A DNA stretch of 64,000 nt from Buttiauxella agrestis ATCC 33320 (GCA_024169445.1 JALKFA010000001.1:1612001-1676000); one strand, 5' to 3'. Counted from the first letter of the stretch, positions 36,579 to 47,592 are shown. Program-made: numbers and translations. The notes: generated from the letters alone by a model not told the origin.

Positions 36579-37319
36579 ATGCAAAATAAAACAACCCGGC
36601 AGCAGCGCGTACAACAGGCCATTGAGCATTACGATGCGGCCAAAAAAGAACACACCAAAGTCGTGACTGAGATGGAAAATATTGTCGCCTCCATTGCCAG
36701 TTGCCGGGAGCAAAAACAGACTGCCGAGGCGCAAAGTCAGCAGGATGATACCGGCTGGCGCGAGTTGTTCCGCAAGGCACGTGGTGTGATGACCGGCGAG
36801 CTTAAACAGCAGCACATCGAGCGTATCGCTAACCGTGAAATGATCACGGAACTGGACTCTCTGATTCAGGAGCTGGAGCTGGATGAAGAGAAACATAAAA
36901 TTATGTGCAGTAGTTACGGTGCTTCATTGCGCGGTGCTCATACCAATGCGCTTGTCGCACTGGCTGACAAGGAGCTGAGCCAGTCACTCAGTGCACTTGA
37001 TGGCGTCGTGCGTGCCGTAAAATTAAAGCGCATGGCGCTGTCGGCAGAACAAGCCCGTGCGACGCACAATGGCCGTTTCAGCGAGTACGAAATCGATATT
37101 GATAAAAGTGTTTATGCCGAGATCCGGGCGTACCTGGAGCCACGTGTGACGAAGTATGCCTTTGATATGGCCAGTGAACCGGAGCTGTCAGTTATCGGCC
37201 TTTCGCCAGCGCTGAGCAAATACATGGATGAGGCATTGGCCTCACCAGCGAAACGCCATGTTGCTTTTAGCGAAATTAAGCGTAAGGAGAGCTTGCTTAA
37301 AGAAAAAGGAGGTCTGTGA
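36579..37319 (+). CDS. sid: Sid-like capsid size-determination protein
   Basis: A 246-residue, strongly helical protein that I identify with P4 Sid (244 residues). The segment WRELFRKARGVMTGELKQQHIERIANREMITELDSL aligns with the corresponding P4 segment, and the C-terminal LSVIGLSPALSKYMDEALASPAKR also fits. Sid forms an outer scaffold that makes the helper phage capsid smaller, so that it fits only the satellite genome. It heads the rightward late operon and is followed by the split delta genes with a 1-base overlap. Confidence 0.85.
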   Translation: MQNKTTRQQRVQQAIEHYDAAKKEHTKVVTEMENIVASIASCREQKQTAEAQSQQDDTGWRELFRKARGVMTGELKQQHIERIANREMITELDSLIQELELDEEKHKIMCSSYGASLRGAHTNALVALADKELSQSLSALDGVVRAVKLKRMALSAEQARATHNGRFSEYEIDIDKSVYAEIRAYLEPRVTKYAFDMASEPELSVIGLSPALSKYMDEALASPAKRHVAFSEIKRKESLLKEKGGL

Positions 37320-37531
37320 TGATGCGCTGTCCCCTGTGCAGCACCGCCGGGCATACGCGGGAAACCGCATATCTGGAGGATGGCAGCAAGGAGATGATAG
37401 TGCAGTGTCAGAACGTCTACTGTTCCGCCACCTTTGTGACGAATGAAAGTTTTTTTATGGCCGTTGAATCAATCCAGCAGCCCAGAATAAACGGTCAATC
37501 GTGTTCATCGCGGGAGAGTGAAAATGGCTAA
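37319..37531 (+). CDS. Ogr/Delta-like zinc-finger activator, first half
   Basis: A 70-residue zinc-finger protein of the Ogr/Delta family. CPLC near the start and CQNVYCSATFVTNESFF later give the Cys4 site and family signature. Phage P4 Delta has two such domains in one chain; here this gene covers only the first. AGGAGG seven bases upstream supports the ATG at 37319, which overlaps the sid stop. Ogr/Delta proteins activate late promoters of P2-type phages and satellites. Confidence 0.82.
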   Translation: MMRCPLCSTAGHTRETAYLEDGSKEMIVQCQNVYCSATFVTNESFFMAVESIQQPRINGQSCSSRESENG

Positions 37532-37790
37532 TGCTGCTGTGGGGTTTAAATGCCCGAGCTGTGGGAGGATTTGTTACAGCAGAACCTCAAGACCGGCGTC
37601 CAGTGAAACCATTGAACGTTATTACATCTGTAGAGATTCGGAATGCGGGTTTGCGTTTAAAACGTTCCATGTGTTAACCCGGTTTATTTGCAGACCTGTT
37701 CCAGCCGACAGCATTGTGAAGGTACAGGTGCAGCCCATCACACGGCCTGTGCCGGAAAAAACGGTAAGCCACACCATGCGCCTTGAATAA
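37524..37790 (+). CDS. Ogr/Delta-like zinc-finger activator, second half
   Basis: An 88-residue protein equivalent to the second domain of P4 Delta: FKCPSCGRICYSRTSRPASSETIERYYICRDSECGFAFKT with the Cys4 zinc site, ending in SHTMRLE as P4 Delta ends. It overlaps the first half by 8 bases in another frame. ATG 37524 has GAGAG upstream at a suitable distance; GTG 37518 is an alternative. Two separate proteins may replace the fused Delta, or one frameshift may have split an ancestral gene. Confidence 0.8.
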   Translation: MANAAVGFKCPSCGRICYSRTSRPASSETIERYYICRDSECGFAFKTFHVLTRFICRPVPADSIVKVQVQPITRPVPEKTVSHTMRLE

Positions 37791-37798
37791 TAAAAAAT

Positions 37799-37842
37799 CG
37801 CCGTGTTTTGCGTTGTTTTACTGGCGCAAAATACGGCGTTTT
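37799..37842 (+). terminator. Late-operon terminator
   Basis: CGCCGTGTTTTGCG pairs with CGCAAAATACGGCG (one mismatch) and is followed by TTTT, 8 bases after the second delta-like gene. Confidence 0.88.
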
Positions 37843-38045
37843 ATCACATCAAAATCCCGCATTCACATCGCCATTTAATGTCATAAATCACCGCAAAAAA
37901 CACATAAATTTCTGATTATTTGTCTGCATTTCTGTGCATGGGTTTGCATGCAAAATCCCGTATTTTTCACACCTGACGACCCCAGAGCTGGCGCGGTTCC
38001 GGGGTGGTCAGGCACCTGCATTAAAATCGACCCATGAAGCGGGCA

Positions 38046-38064
38046 GGCGTGGCGGGGATAGCAT
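38046..38064 (+). other. P2/P4-type cos site
   Basis: GGCGTGGCGGGGATAGCAT matches the 19-base P2/P4 cohesive end (GGCGAGGCGGGGAAAGCAC) at 16 of 19 positions, and the similarity continues into TGCGCGC. Its position after the late genes is the P4 one. Confidence 0.8.
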
Positions 38065-38243
38065 TGCGCGCGGAGTGTTTAAATGGTCAGCTGATATTTG
38101 ATGCTTCTGTTTTTTAATTGCTTGATTTATATGTGTTAATTTTCACTTCTTCGTAATTACATTAAATTTAAAAAGGTTATAGATGGTTATAGATTGATCT
38201 ATATCTAAGGGGTTGTTAATGTTATGAAAAAACGGAGATGAAA

Positions 38244-39170
38244 ATGCACGCTTTAGCCCCATACATGTTTCGTTGTTATAATCCTAATGCGGAAAAGGAA
38301 CAGCGATATTCAGCGCTCAGCAATATTAACAATCATGACCTGTTAGGATTATTAAACGAGTTTATTGATAAATATAAAACAGATTTTGTTTTGTCCGAGG
38401 AAACAAAGCAAGTATTTAGATTTAATGAAGTTGTTTATGATGAAGCTAATAGAGAAATATATGGTTGGTTTGAGTCAGGTTATTATGGAACGAAAACAGA
38501 TATCATAAATATAGAGACTGGTGTTGTAGATTTCGAAAAAACTAAAAATAATGCCGAAATTATACGATATTATGTGCATTTTTACATACCTCGAAATGTT
38601 AATGAGGGGATGGCATTTTTGCACACGTATAGAGGTGATGGCATTAAGACCTTATTTATGAGGTTATTTTCTGAGTACTTTAAAGATACTACGCGTCTTG
38701 TGATCCAAATGAATCCTTTAGCATATGATAAAGCAATAGAAAAGTGGATGGATGCAATTGCAAAAGAAATTAAAGTTACTAAGTTTCATGGAGTTAGGGA
38801 TTTAGCTGAACAGGCTAAGAAACTTGGACATAACGAACAAGAGTTAATTATTAAGCCCCCACGGAACTCGGGTTTAGGGAAATTGAGAGATTACTTTTCG
38901 AAGGATACCGAACAATCCCAATTAGTAGAAGTTTTGAAGAGCTATGGTGAGGTTGTTAAAACAGTTGTTGAGTTGGGTGATGGCCGAAAGAGAACCTTTC
39001 AGATTGGCACTAGTGTAAGGGGGGCGGTCTGCGAGATTCTTTTTGATGAAGAGCAGGTGGTATTTAACGATGGCATGCCGGACCTTAATTCATTAAATAT
39101 ATTGGTTGATTCCATTATTTTAGAATACAATCAGTTACTGTATCGTGGACTTGATTTAAGGAGGGCGTAA
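38244..39170 (+). CDS. Unrecognised soluble protein of a two-gene cargo module
   Basis: A 308-residue AT-rich protein with no signal peptide or membrane helix. Segments such as IIRYYVHFYIPRNVNEGMAFLHTYRGDGIKTLFMRLFSEYF and a late SVRGAVCEILFDEEQ stand out, but I cannot assign a family. The ATG at 38244 has GGAG six bases upstream; ATG 38238 is too close to it. Its stop overlaps the start of the next gene by one base. It sits between cos and attR, where P4 carries gop-beta-cII and related satellites carry anti-phage genes. A defence or accessory role is inferred from location only. Confidence 0.75.
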   Translation: MHALAPYMFRCYNPNAEKEQRYSALSNINNHDLLGLLNEFIDKYKTDFVLSEETKQVFRFNEVVYDEANREIYGWFESGYYGTKTDIINIETGVVDFEKTKNNAEIIRYYVHFYIPRNVNEGMAFLHTYRGDGIKTLFMRLFSEYFKDTTRLVIQMNPLAYDKAIEKWMDAIAKEIKVTKFHGVRDLAEQAKKLGHNEQELIIKPPRNSGLGKLRDYFSKDTEQSQLVEVLKSYGEVVKTVVELGDGRKRTFQIGTSVRGAVCEILFDEEQVVFNDGMPDLNSLNILVDSIILEYNQLLYRGLDLRRA

Positions 39171-39748
39171 TGAGCTCGAAAATTAACATTTGTGACGTTT
39201 TAGTCGGGCACTTTAGAACTCTTAAAGATGCAGATACGAAAAAAATAAGCAAGTGGGATATTTTCACGTTTATATTTTTACCTTTCGCTATTGCTATAGT
39301 GTTTTCATTGTTGAGTGGAAATATTACGAAGGATTTAGTTTCACTATTAGTGAACTTTAGTGCAATACTGACTGCCCTTTTATTAAGTGTGCTGGTTCTT
39401 GTATATGATCAAGAGGCGAAAATCAGACTCAATAAAGATACTGATGTATTTTATGCATCAAAGAAATCATTATTGACAGAATTATATTATAACATTTGTT
39501 ACTCAGTGTTATGTGGCGTGTTTTTAGTAGTTCTTTGCTTTATAGCTTCTTTGTTTTCTGTGGGTAGTGATGGTTACTTTATAGGACAAACTCATAGTTA
39601 TTTTGTTGAGAAGATGAATGTAAAGTTAAGCTTTAACTTTTTTAGTTATATATTATGTCCTATGATTATATTTGTATGTGTTCATTTGATATTAAATATA
39701 ATTATGATTGTGAAAAGAATGCATGCATTACTTACCCTCGAGTCATAA
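39170..39748 (+). CDS. Unrecognised four-helix membrane protein of the same module
   Basis: A 192-residue protein with about four hydrophobic helices: roughly residues 29-49, 55-78, 105-130 and 155-180. The N-terminus is cytoplasm-like and charged (HFRTLKDADTKKISKWD). AAGGAGGG ideally spaced and a TAATG overlap with the upstream gene show tight co-translation. A cytoplasmic partner plus a small multi-helix membrane protein is a layout seen in several phage-defence systems (Kiwa is one), but I see no proof of homology. A terminator-like hairpin follows. Confidence 0.75.
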   Translation: MSSKINICDVLVGHFRTLKDADTKKISKWDIFTFIFLPFAIAIVFSLLSGNITKDLVSLLVNFSAILTALLLSVLVLVYDQEAKIRLNKDTDVFYASKKSLLTELYYNICYSVLCGVFLVVLCFIASLFSVGSDGYFIGQTHSYFVEKMNVKLSFNFFSYILCPMIIFVCVHLILNIIMIVKRMHALLTLES

Positions 39749-39753
39749 TCTTT

Positions 39754-39784
39754 CAACCAGTTCAAATATATTTTGAACTGGTTG
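39754..39784 (+). terminator. Hairpin after the cargo module
   Basis: CAACCAGTTCAAA / TTTGAACTGGTTG is a perfect 13-bp inverted repeat, 5 bases past the stop. It lacks a long T-run, so it may stabilise rather than terminate. Confidence 0.6.
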
Positions 39785-39873
39785 GATTTCGTTAAAGTGT
39801 GATTCTGATTATTAATCCTTTCGAACATAATTTGTTGGTGAAAAATCATACATAAGTTGAGTAGTATGTTTTG

Positions 39874-39894
39874 ATGGGGGTCAATTTGGTGGTC
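39874..39894 (+). repeat. Arm-type repeat matching the left end of the satellite
   Basis: ATGGGGGTCAATTTGGTGGTC resembles the sequence at 28258-28280 before the integrase gene (ATGGGGGTCAGAATGGTGGTC). An inverted copy (TTGACCCCCA) lies at 28297. These are likely binding sites for the integrase arm domain or for Vis. Confidence 0.6.
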
Positions 39895-39914
39895 GTTTAA
39901 TATTTATTTTAAAT

Positions 39915-40190
39915 TTAATGCACTAAAAACAATTGGTTACCATGTTTTAACGAGTCCGGCCTTCGCACCATTAGTATGTAAATAGACCTCAACTGAGGTC
40001 TTTTTTTGTCTAAAATCCAGTCCCCGCAAGGCTCCTCTCGCTTTTTCAGACAACATAAGTCAACCGGATTATATTTATCACAGCAGTTAAAAACGGTGAG
40101 AGCAGCAAATACGCTACAAACCAGTATGAGCGCTGCAATACAAGTGATAAAAATACGGAAATTGTATGCAAAGCCATGCACATACAACAC
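39915..40190 (-). CDS. Doubtful small membrane-protein frame across attR
   Basis: A 91-residue frame with one strong hydrophobic helix (FRIFITCIAALILVCSVFAALTVF) and a Cys-rich tail. The last third lies over attR and satellite DNA. It could be a real small membrane protein truncated or extended by integration, but the ribosome-binding site is poor and I recognise no family. Confidence 0.2.
   Translation of the reverse strand: MLYVHGFAYNFRIFITCIAALILVCSVFAALTVFNCCDKYNPVDLCCLKKREEPCGDWILDKKRPQLRSIYILMVRRPDSLKHGNQLFLVH
39951..39970 (+). other. attR of the satellite
   Basis: CGAGTCCGGCCTTCGCACCA copies the end of the tRNA-Leu gene with one G deleted. It marks the right junction. Confidence 0.88.
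39984..40008 (+). terminator. Probable original tRNA-Leu terminator
   Basis: AGACCTCA / TGAGGTCT forms a stem followed by seven T residues, 13 bases after attR. Before integration it would have lain just after the tRNA gene. Confidence 0.85.
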
Positions 40191-40233
40191 ATGGCCTTCT
40201 TCGTGGGGCTCAAGGAGAATTGAGCCCTTTCAA

Positions 40234-40491
40234 CTATGATCTCACCTTTCTAATTAAACTCGCTCGATCAAACGGCTCCCCATCCTCACCAAAATACCTC
40301 TCCGGCCAAATATCACTTGGATGTATCCCTAGCGCCTCGGCTATCAAAAATTCCCCTTTCGGCCAGGGGCGCGTTAAAGCGTTCGCTAGGGTAGATGAGC
40401 TCAATCCAGCAGCCCGAGATAGCGCTGCCAGCGACGTACCTTTCTTTCGTAAACCCGCGATAATGTCTGCGTTGTGCCAACCGTTTGTCAT
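40234..40491 (-). CDS. Nlp/Ner-like helix-turn-helix regulator
   Basis: An 85-residue protein of the Nlp/Ner (SfsB) family. The whole protein is a DNA-binding domain with the motif WHNADIIAGLRKKGTSLAALSRAAGLSSSTLANALTRPWPKGE and the C-terminal LGIHPSDIWPERY. Relatives include Mu Ner and E. coli SfsB. AGGAGG four bases upstream supports the ATG at 40491. It lies just outside attR and is divergent from the first XRE gene; targets are unknown. Confidence 0.88.
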   Translation of the reverse strand: MTNGWHNADIIAGLRKKGTSLAALSRAAGLSSSTLANALTRPWPKGEFLIAEALGIHPSDIWPERYFGEDGEPFDRASLIRKVRS

Positions 40492-40539
40492 GATTCCCTC
40501 CTGAGTCTTTCCTGTAAATGGAACAGCTACAAATCAATG

Positions 40540-40588
40540 CTACGTTATTCGTAGTATCGTGTCTAAAGAATAACTACGAATATCGTAG
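40540..40588. promoter_or_regulatory. Pair of palindromic operators before XRE gene 1
   Basis: Two 15-base palindromes of the form CTACG-N5-CGTAG lie at 40540-40554 and 40574-40588. The second ends 2 bases before the ATG at 40591. The same pair, with the same 34-base spacing, precedes the second XRE gene. They are probable binding sites for the XRE proteins themselves. Confidence 0.8.
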
Positions 40589-40590
40589 TT

Positions 40591-40902
40591 ATGAGAACTA
40601 CACCAAATTACCGTGAAATCTTCTGCAAAAGGCTCAAAGCTTCACGGCTTGCGCGTGGGTTATCACAACGTAATCTGGGGGTTTTGGCGGGTATTGATGA
40701 GTTTGCTGCGAGTGCTCGAATCAATCGTTATGAGCTTGGAATTCATGAGGTGGATATACAAACGGCACAGCATTTGGCTTGTGTATTAAATGTTCCTGTT
40801 GCCTATTTCTATACGGAAGATGAGCAACTGGCAGAGATGATTTTGTTATTTAGCCGTTCATCTTCGCAATTACAGGAAGACGTTTTGGCACTGCTCCGCT
40901 AA
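40591..40902 (+). CDS. XRE-family repressor, copy 1
   Basis: A 103-residue helix-turn-helix (Cro/C1 type) protein. The DNA-binding domain is FCKRLKASRLARGLSQRNLGVLAGIDEFAASARINRYELGIHEVDIQTAQHLACVLNVPVAYFY, about residues 10-75, with a short C-terminal helix. It has no Shine-Dalgarno: a palindromic operator occupies the 17 bases before the ATG, so the mRNA may be leaderless. Its paralogue follows after 83 bases. Autoregulation through the shared operators is likely. Confidence 0.88.
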   Translation: MRTTPNYREIFCKRLKASRLARGLSQRNLGVLAGIDEFAASARINRYELGIHEVDIQTAQHLACVLNVPVAYFYTEDEQLAEMILLFSRSSSQLQEDVLALLR

Positions 40903-40934
40903 ACATCAGCGTCTGATGGCAATCTATTACCAGA

Positions 40935-40983
40935 CTACGTTACTCGTAGTATCTGCTACGCTGTAAAGCTACGACTATCGTAG
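40935..40983. promoter_or_regulatory. Pair of palindromic operators before XRE gene 2
   Basis: CTACG-N5-CGTAG palindromes at 40935-40949 and 40969-40983, the second ending 2 bases before the ATG at 40986. Their number, spacing and distance to the start are the same as for copy 1. Confidence 0.8.
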
Positions 40984-40985
40984 CC

Positions 40986-41321
40986 ATGAAAACTTCTATC
41001 AATTACCCCGATATCTTCTGCCAGCGCCTAAAAGCTGCACGTATTTCTAAAGGTCTCTCACAAAAGAGTCTTGGCATTCTTGCCGGGATAGATGAGTTTG
41101 TGGCGAGCACGCGCATCAATCGTTATGAAAAGGGTGTTCACCAAGCCAACATCGAGATTGCGCAGCAGCTTGCTACGGCTTTAGATGTCCCACTGGCTTA
41201 TTTCTATATGGTCGATGATCAATTAGCAGAGCTGACATTAAGTTGGGGAAAGCTATCTGACCTAGATAAAACGGAACTCCTTGCTCAAGCAAAAGCAAAG
41301 TCATCCTTGTGGTTGGGCTAA
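40986..41321 (+). CDS. XRE-family repressor, copy 2
   Basis: A 111-residue paralogue of the preceding gene: FCQRLKAARISKGLSQKSLGILAGIDEFVASTRINRYEKGVHQANIEIAQQLATALDVPLAYFY is highly similar across the domain. The C-terminal tail differs (DLDKTELLAQAKAKSSLWLG), where the pair has diverged most. The conserved unit includes the operator pair, so the promoter and gene were duplicated together, 395 bases apart. As in copy 1, no ribosome-binding site is visible. Confidence 0.88.
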   Translation: MKTSINYPDIFCQRLKAARISKGLSQKSLGILAGIDEFVASTRINRYEKGVHQANIEIAQQLATALDVPLAYFYMVDDQLAELTLSWGKLSDLDKTELLAQAKAKSSLWLG

Positions 41322-41325
41322 TCTA

Positions 41326-41480
41326 CATCCCGCAACACCCAAGCCGGGTTCCCCGCGAAAATCACCGGCTTAACGATTTCCTTCTTTATTACGCGCCAGG
41401 CACCCATCACGCAGTTCACGAACAGGTCGACAAAGACATCATCGTGCAGCGTACATTTATATAGGTAAACCGGTTCGCAT
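41326..41480 (-). pseudogene. Remnant of a hexapeptide acetyltransferase gene
   Basis: On the minus strand this stretch aligns with both ends of the intact acetyltransferase gene at 48137-48589. The part at 41329-41390 resembles its 3' end (CCCCGCGAAAATCACCGGCT near 41352). The part at 41426-41480 resembles its 5' portion (CATCGTGCAGCGTACATT, TACGAAC-type). About 250-300 bases of the middle are missing. It is therefore a diverged copy with an internal deletion, on the other side of the rRNA operon. Confidence 0.75.
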
Positions 41481-41991
41481 GCGTTTTACATTTTTGCGGT
41501 GTTTAAGTTGATAACACAGCTGCGAATCGACGCAGGCCGAAAGCAGGTAGTACCGAAAGCCCGAAGTGTACTTATAAAGGAACGATGCGTGTGGGGTTCA
41601 TCGTGGCTCGGCTGTAACAACTGTTCACTTGAGAAAGACCGGATGCATTCACGCACGATGTTGCCGCCATCAAAAGCCAATCTCTCCATGTCGCCAAACT
41701 TCTTACGCCTTCTATATATAGAAGGAAGAACAGGAGGTGGAATGTTTAAGGCAGATCTCTCGGTTAGGAACGCCAACCTCGGCTTCGCGAAGGATATAAA
41801 TGAGCGGTGAGGCAGAAAAATGCGTCTTCATGGGGCGTTTCTGGTGTTGCTGATTACGTTAGTACTGACTTTGAGATGAGTTTATCAAGGAGAGTCGATC
41901 AGTTTTGTGGATAACTTTGTGCACAACTGCGTATAAGGCGGGGTTTTGCTGGGGATTGCAGCAGTCAGTCAAATTACTGCATATTTAGGCT
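41481..41991. other. Region upstream of the rRNA operon
   Basis: About 510 bases. Overlapping open frames on both strands (around 41486-41810) have no ribosome-binding site or recognisable family and I do not call them genes. TGTGGATAA at 41906-41914 is the exact complement of the DnaA box TTATCCACA. The last ~60 bases are AT-rich, as expected for an UP element and Fis sites of an rRNA promoter. Confidence 0.5.
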
Positions 41992-42019
41992 TGCAGCCTC
42001 AGGATAACTCCCTATAATG
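41992..42019 (+). promoter_or_regulatory. rRNA operon promoter P1
   Basis: TTGCAG (41992-41997), a 16-base spacer and TATAAT (42014-42019), followed by the GC-rich discriminator GCGCCTCC. This is the usual ribosomal P1 layout, sensitive to ppGpp and growth rate. Confidence 0.9.
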
Positions 42020-42099
42020 CGCCTCCATCGACACGGAACATGTGAACAACATCACAGAGTAACGGCGGCGATGAGAGTCAAATATCCTGAAATTAAGGG

Positions 42100-42127
42100 T
42101 TGACTCTGAAAGAGGAAAGCGTAATAT
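42100..42127 (+). promoter_or_regulatory. rRNA operon promoter P2
   Basis: TTGACT (42100-42105), a 16-base spacer and TAATAT (42122-42127), about 108 bases after P1, as in E. coli rrn operons. Confidence 0.85.
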
Positions 42128-42167
42128 ACGCCACCTCGAGTTAGCAAGCGAAAGCGCCTAACTCACT

Positions 42168-42179
42168 GCTCTTTAACAA
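42168..42179 (+). promoter_or_regulatory. Leader boxA antitermination site
   Basis: TGCTCTTTAACA is the rrn leader boxA that recruits Nus factors. A second boxA-like copy (TGCTCTTTA at 44126) lies before the 23S gene. Confidence 0.88.
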
Positions 42180-42349
42180 TTTATCAGACAATCTGTGTGG
42201 GCACTCGCAGGATTGATATCTCAGATACCTTCGGGTATCAAAAAAATATCAAGTCTTGAAGAGTGACCAAGCAGTAATTCATTTAGTTGAATTATTACGA
42301 AAGTTAATTTTTGAGCACCGCTTCACGAGTTGAAGCAAATCAAGCTTTT

Positions 42350-43888
<1,539 letters not shown>

Positions 43889-43978
43889 CCTAAAAGATAC
43901 GAACTTGCGTAGTGCTCACACAGATTGTCTGATGAAAGTAAATGAGCAAAAAGCGATATCCTGCAAAGGATTATTCGT

Positions 43979-44054
43979 GTCCCCATCGTCTAGAGGCCCA
44001 GGACACTGCCCTTTCACGGCTGTAACAGGGGTTCGAATCCCCTTGGGGACGCCA
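43979..44054 (+). tRNA. tRNA-Glu (anticodon UUC) in the 16S-23S spacer
   Basis: A 76-nt tRNA: acceptor GTCCCCA / TGGGGAC with encoded GCCA, anticodon loop CCTTTCACG (UUC), T-arm GGGGTTCGAATCCCC. It is the only tRNA in the spacer, so this is a Glu-type rrn operon. Confidence 0.98.
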
Positions 44055-44272
44055 TCTCCGATAATGTGTGAAAGACATTATCACCGAATATCTCAAAACT
44101 GACTTTCGAGTCACGTTTGAGATATTGCTCTTTAAAAATCCGGAACAAGCTGAAAATTGAAACGACATGTCGTCTCATTCCTCCGTAATAAGGAATGGGA
44201 ATACGATATGTTCGAGTCTCTCAAATTTTCGCAACATACGATTGTGTCTTACGAGACATCTTCGGGTTGTGA

Positions 44273-47181
<2,909 letters not shown>

Positions 47182-47290
47182 ACAACACCGAAGGTGTTTT
47201 GGTTGAGAGACTATGACATTTGATTTTCAGCTTGAACCGAGATTAAGTTGATGGTTGTGTGAATAACGCAACGGTTAACAAAACAGAATA

Positions 47291-47410
47291 TGCCTGGCGG
47301 CACTAGCGCGGTGGTCCCACCTGACCCCATGCCGAACTCAGAAGTGAAACGCCGTAGCGCCGATGGTAGTGTGGGGTCTCCCCATGCGAGAGTAGGGAAC
47401 TGCCAGGCTC
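47291..47410 (+). rRNA. rrf: 5S ribosomal RNA
   Basis: Starts TGCCTGGCGGCACTAGCGCG and ends with the complementary CTGCCAGGC stem, 120 nt. It lies 109 bases after 23S and just before the operon terminator. Confidence 0.98.
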
Positions 47411-47416
47411 CAATTA

Positions 47417-47454
47417 AGCAAAAAGCCCTGTACTGACGTACAGGGCTTTTTGCT
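47417..47454 (+). terminator. rRNA operon terminator
   Basis: A long perfect palindrome (AGCAAAAAGCCCTGTAC / GTACAGGGCTTTTTGCT) with a 4-base loop and a T-run, 7 bases after 5S. Confidence 0.96.
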
Positions 47455-47592
47455 GTCTGCGATTTATGCAATTTCCTCGTTATTTAAGCGATACAGACCA
47501 CAGAAAAAGCTTCTTACACCCACAAAAAACCGATTCGGTACATACTTATGGTTGAAAAACCACCAAAGGCGCAATGCCAGGCAGGCTATCTT

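Larger units (their letters stand above)
37791..38243. other. Late-operon end and packaging region
   Basis: 453 bases without a gene. It contains the late-operon terminator (37799-37842), a run of AT-rich sequence, and the cos site (38046-38064). P4 has psu near here; no psu-like frame is present. Confidence 0.7.
28147..39970 (+). mobile_element. P4-like phage satellite integrated at tRNA-Leu(CAA)
   Basis: The element runs from the tRNA 3' end to a near copy of it at 39951-39970. It carries P4 hallmark genes in P4 order. A P4-type integrase comes first. The alpha primase-helicase and small early genes read leftward, followed by AlpA/Vis, iterons, Sid and delta reading rightward, and then cos. 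Psu is not found. Two cargo blocks that are visibly more AT-rich than the backbone lie behind the integrase (29742-31501) and between cos and attR (38244-39748). Sid, delta and cos suggest it can use a P2-like helper phage for packaging, though the split delta and missing psu leave that open. Confidence 0.93.
39749..40233. other. Right end of the satellite and flank
   Basis: 485 bases. It holds a perfect hairpin after the cargo module, a TGGGGGTCA arm-type repeat, attR, and a strong terminator that probably once belonged to tRNA-Leu. A weak open frame crosses attR (39915-40190, minus strand). Confidence 0.6.

Noticed and set aside
41486-41810. Overlapping ~100-residue frames on both strands upstream of the rRNA promoter
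   Set aside because: No ribosome-binding site, no recognisable family and mutual overlap; more likely non-coding DNA next to the acetyltransferase remnant.
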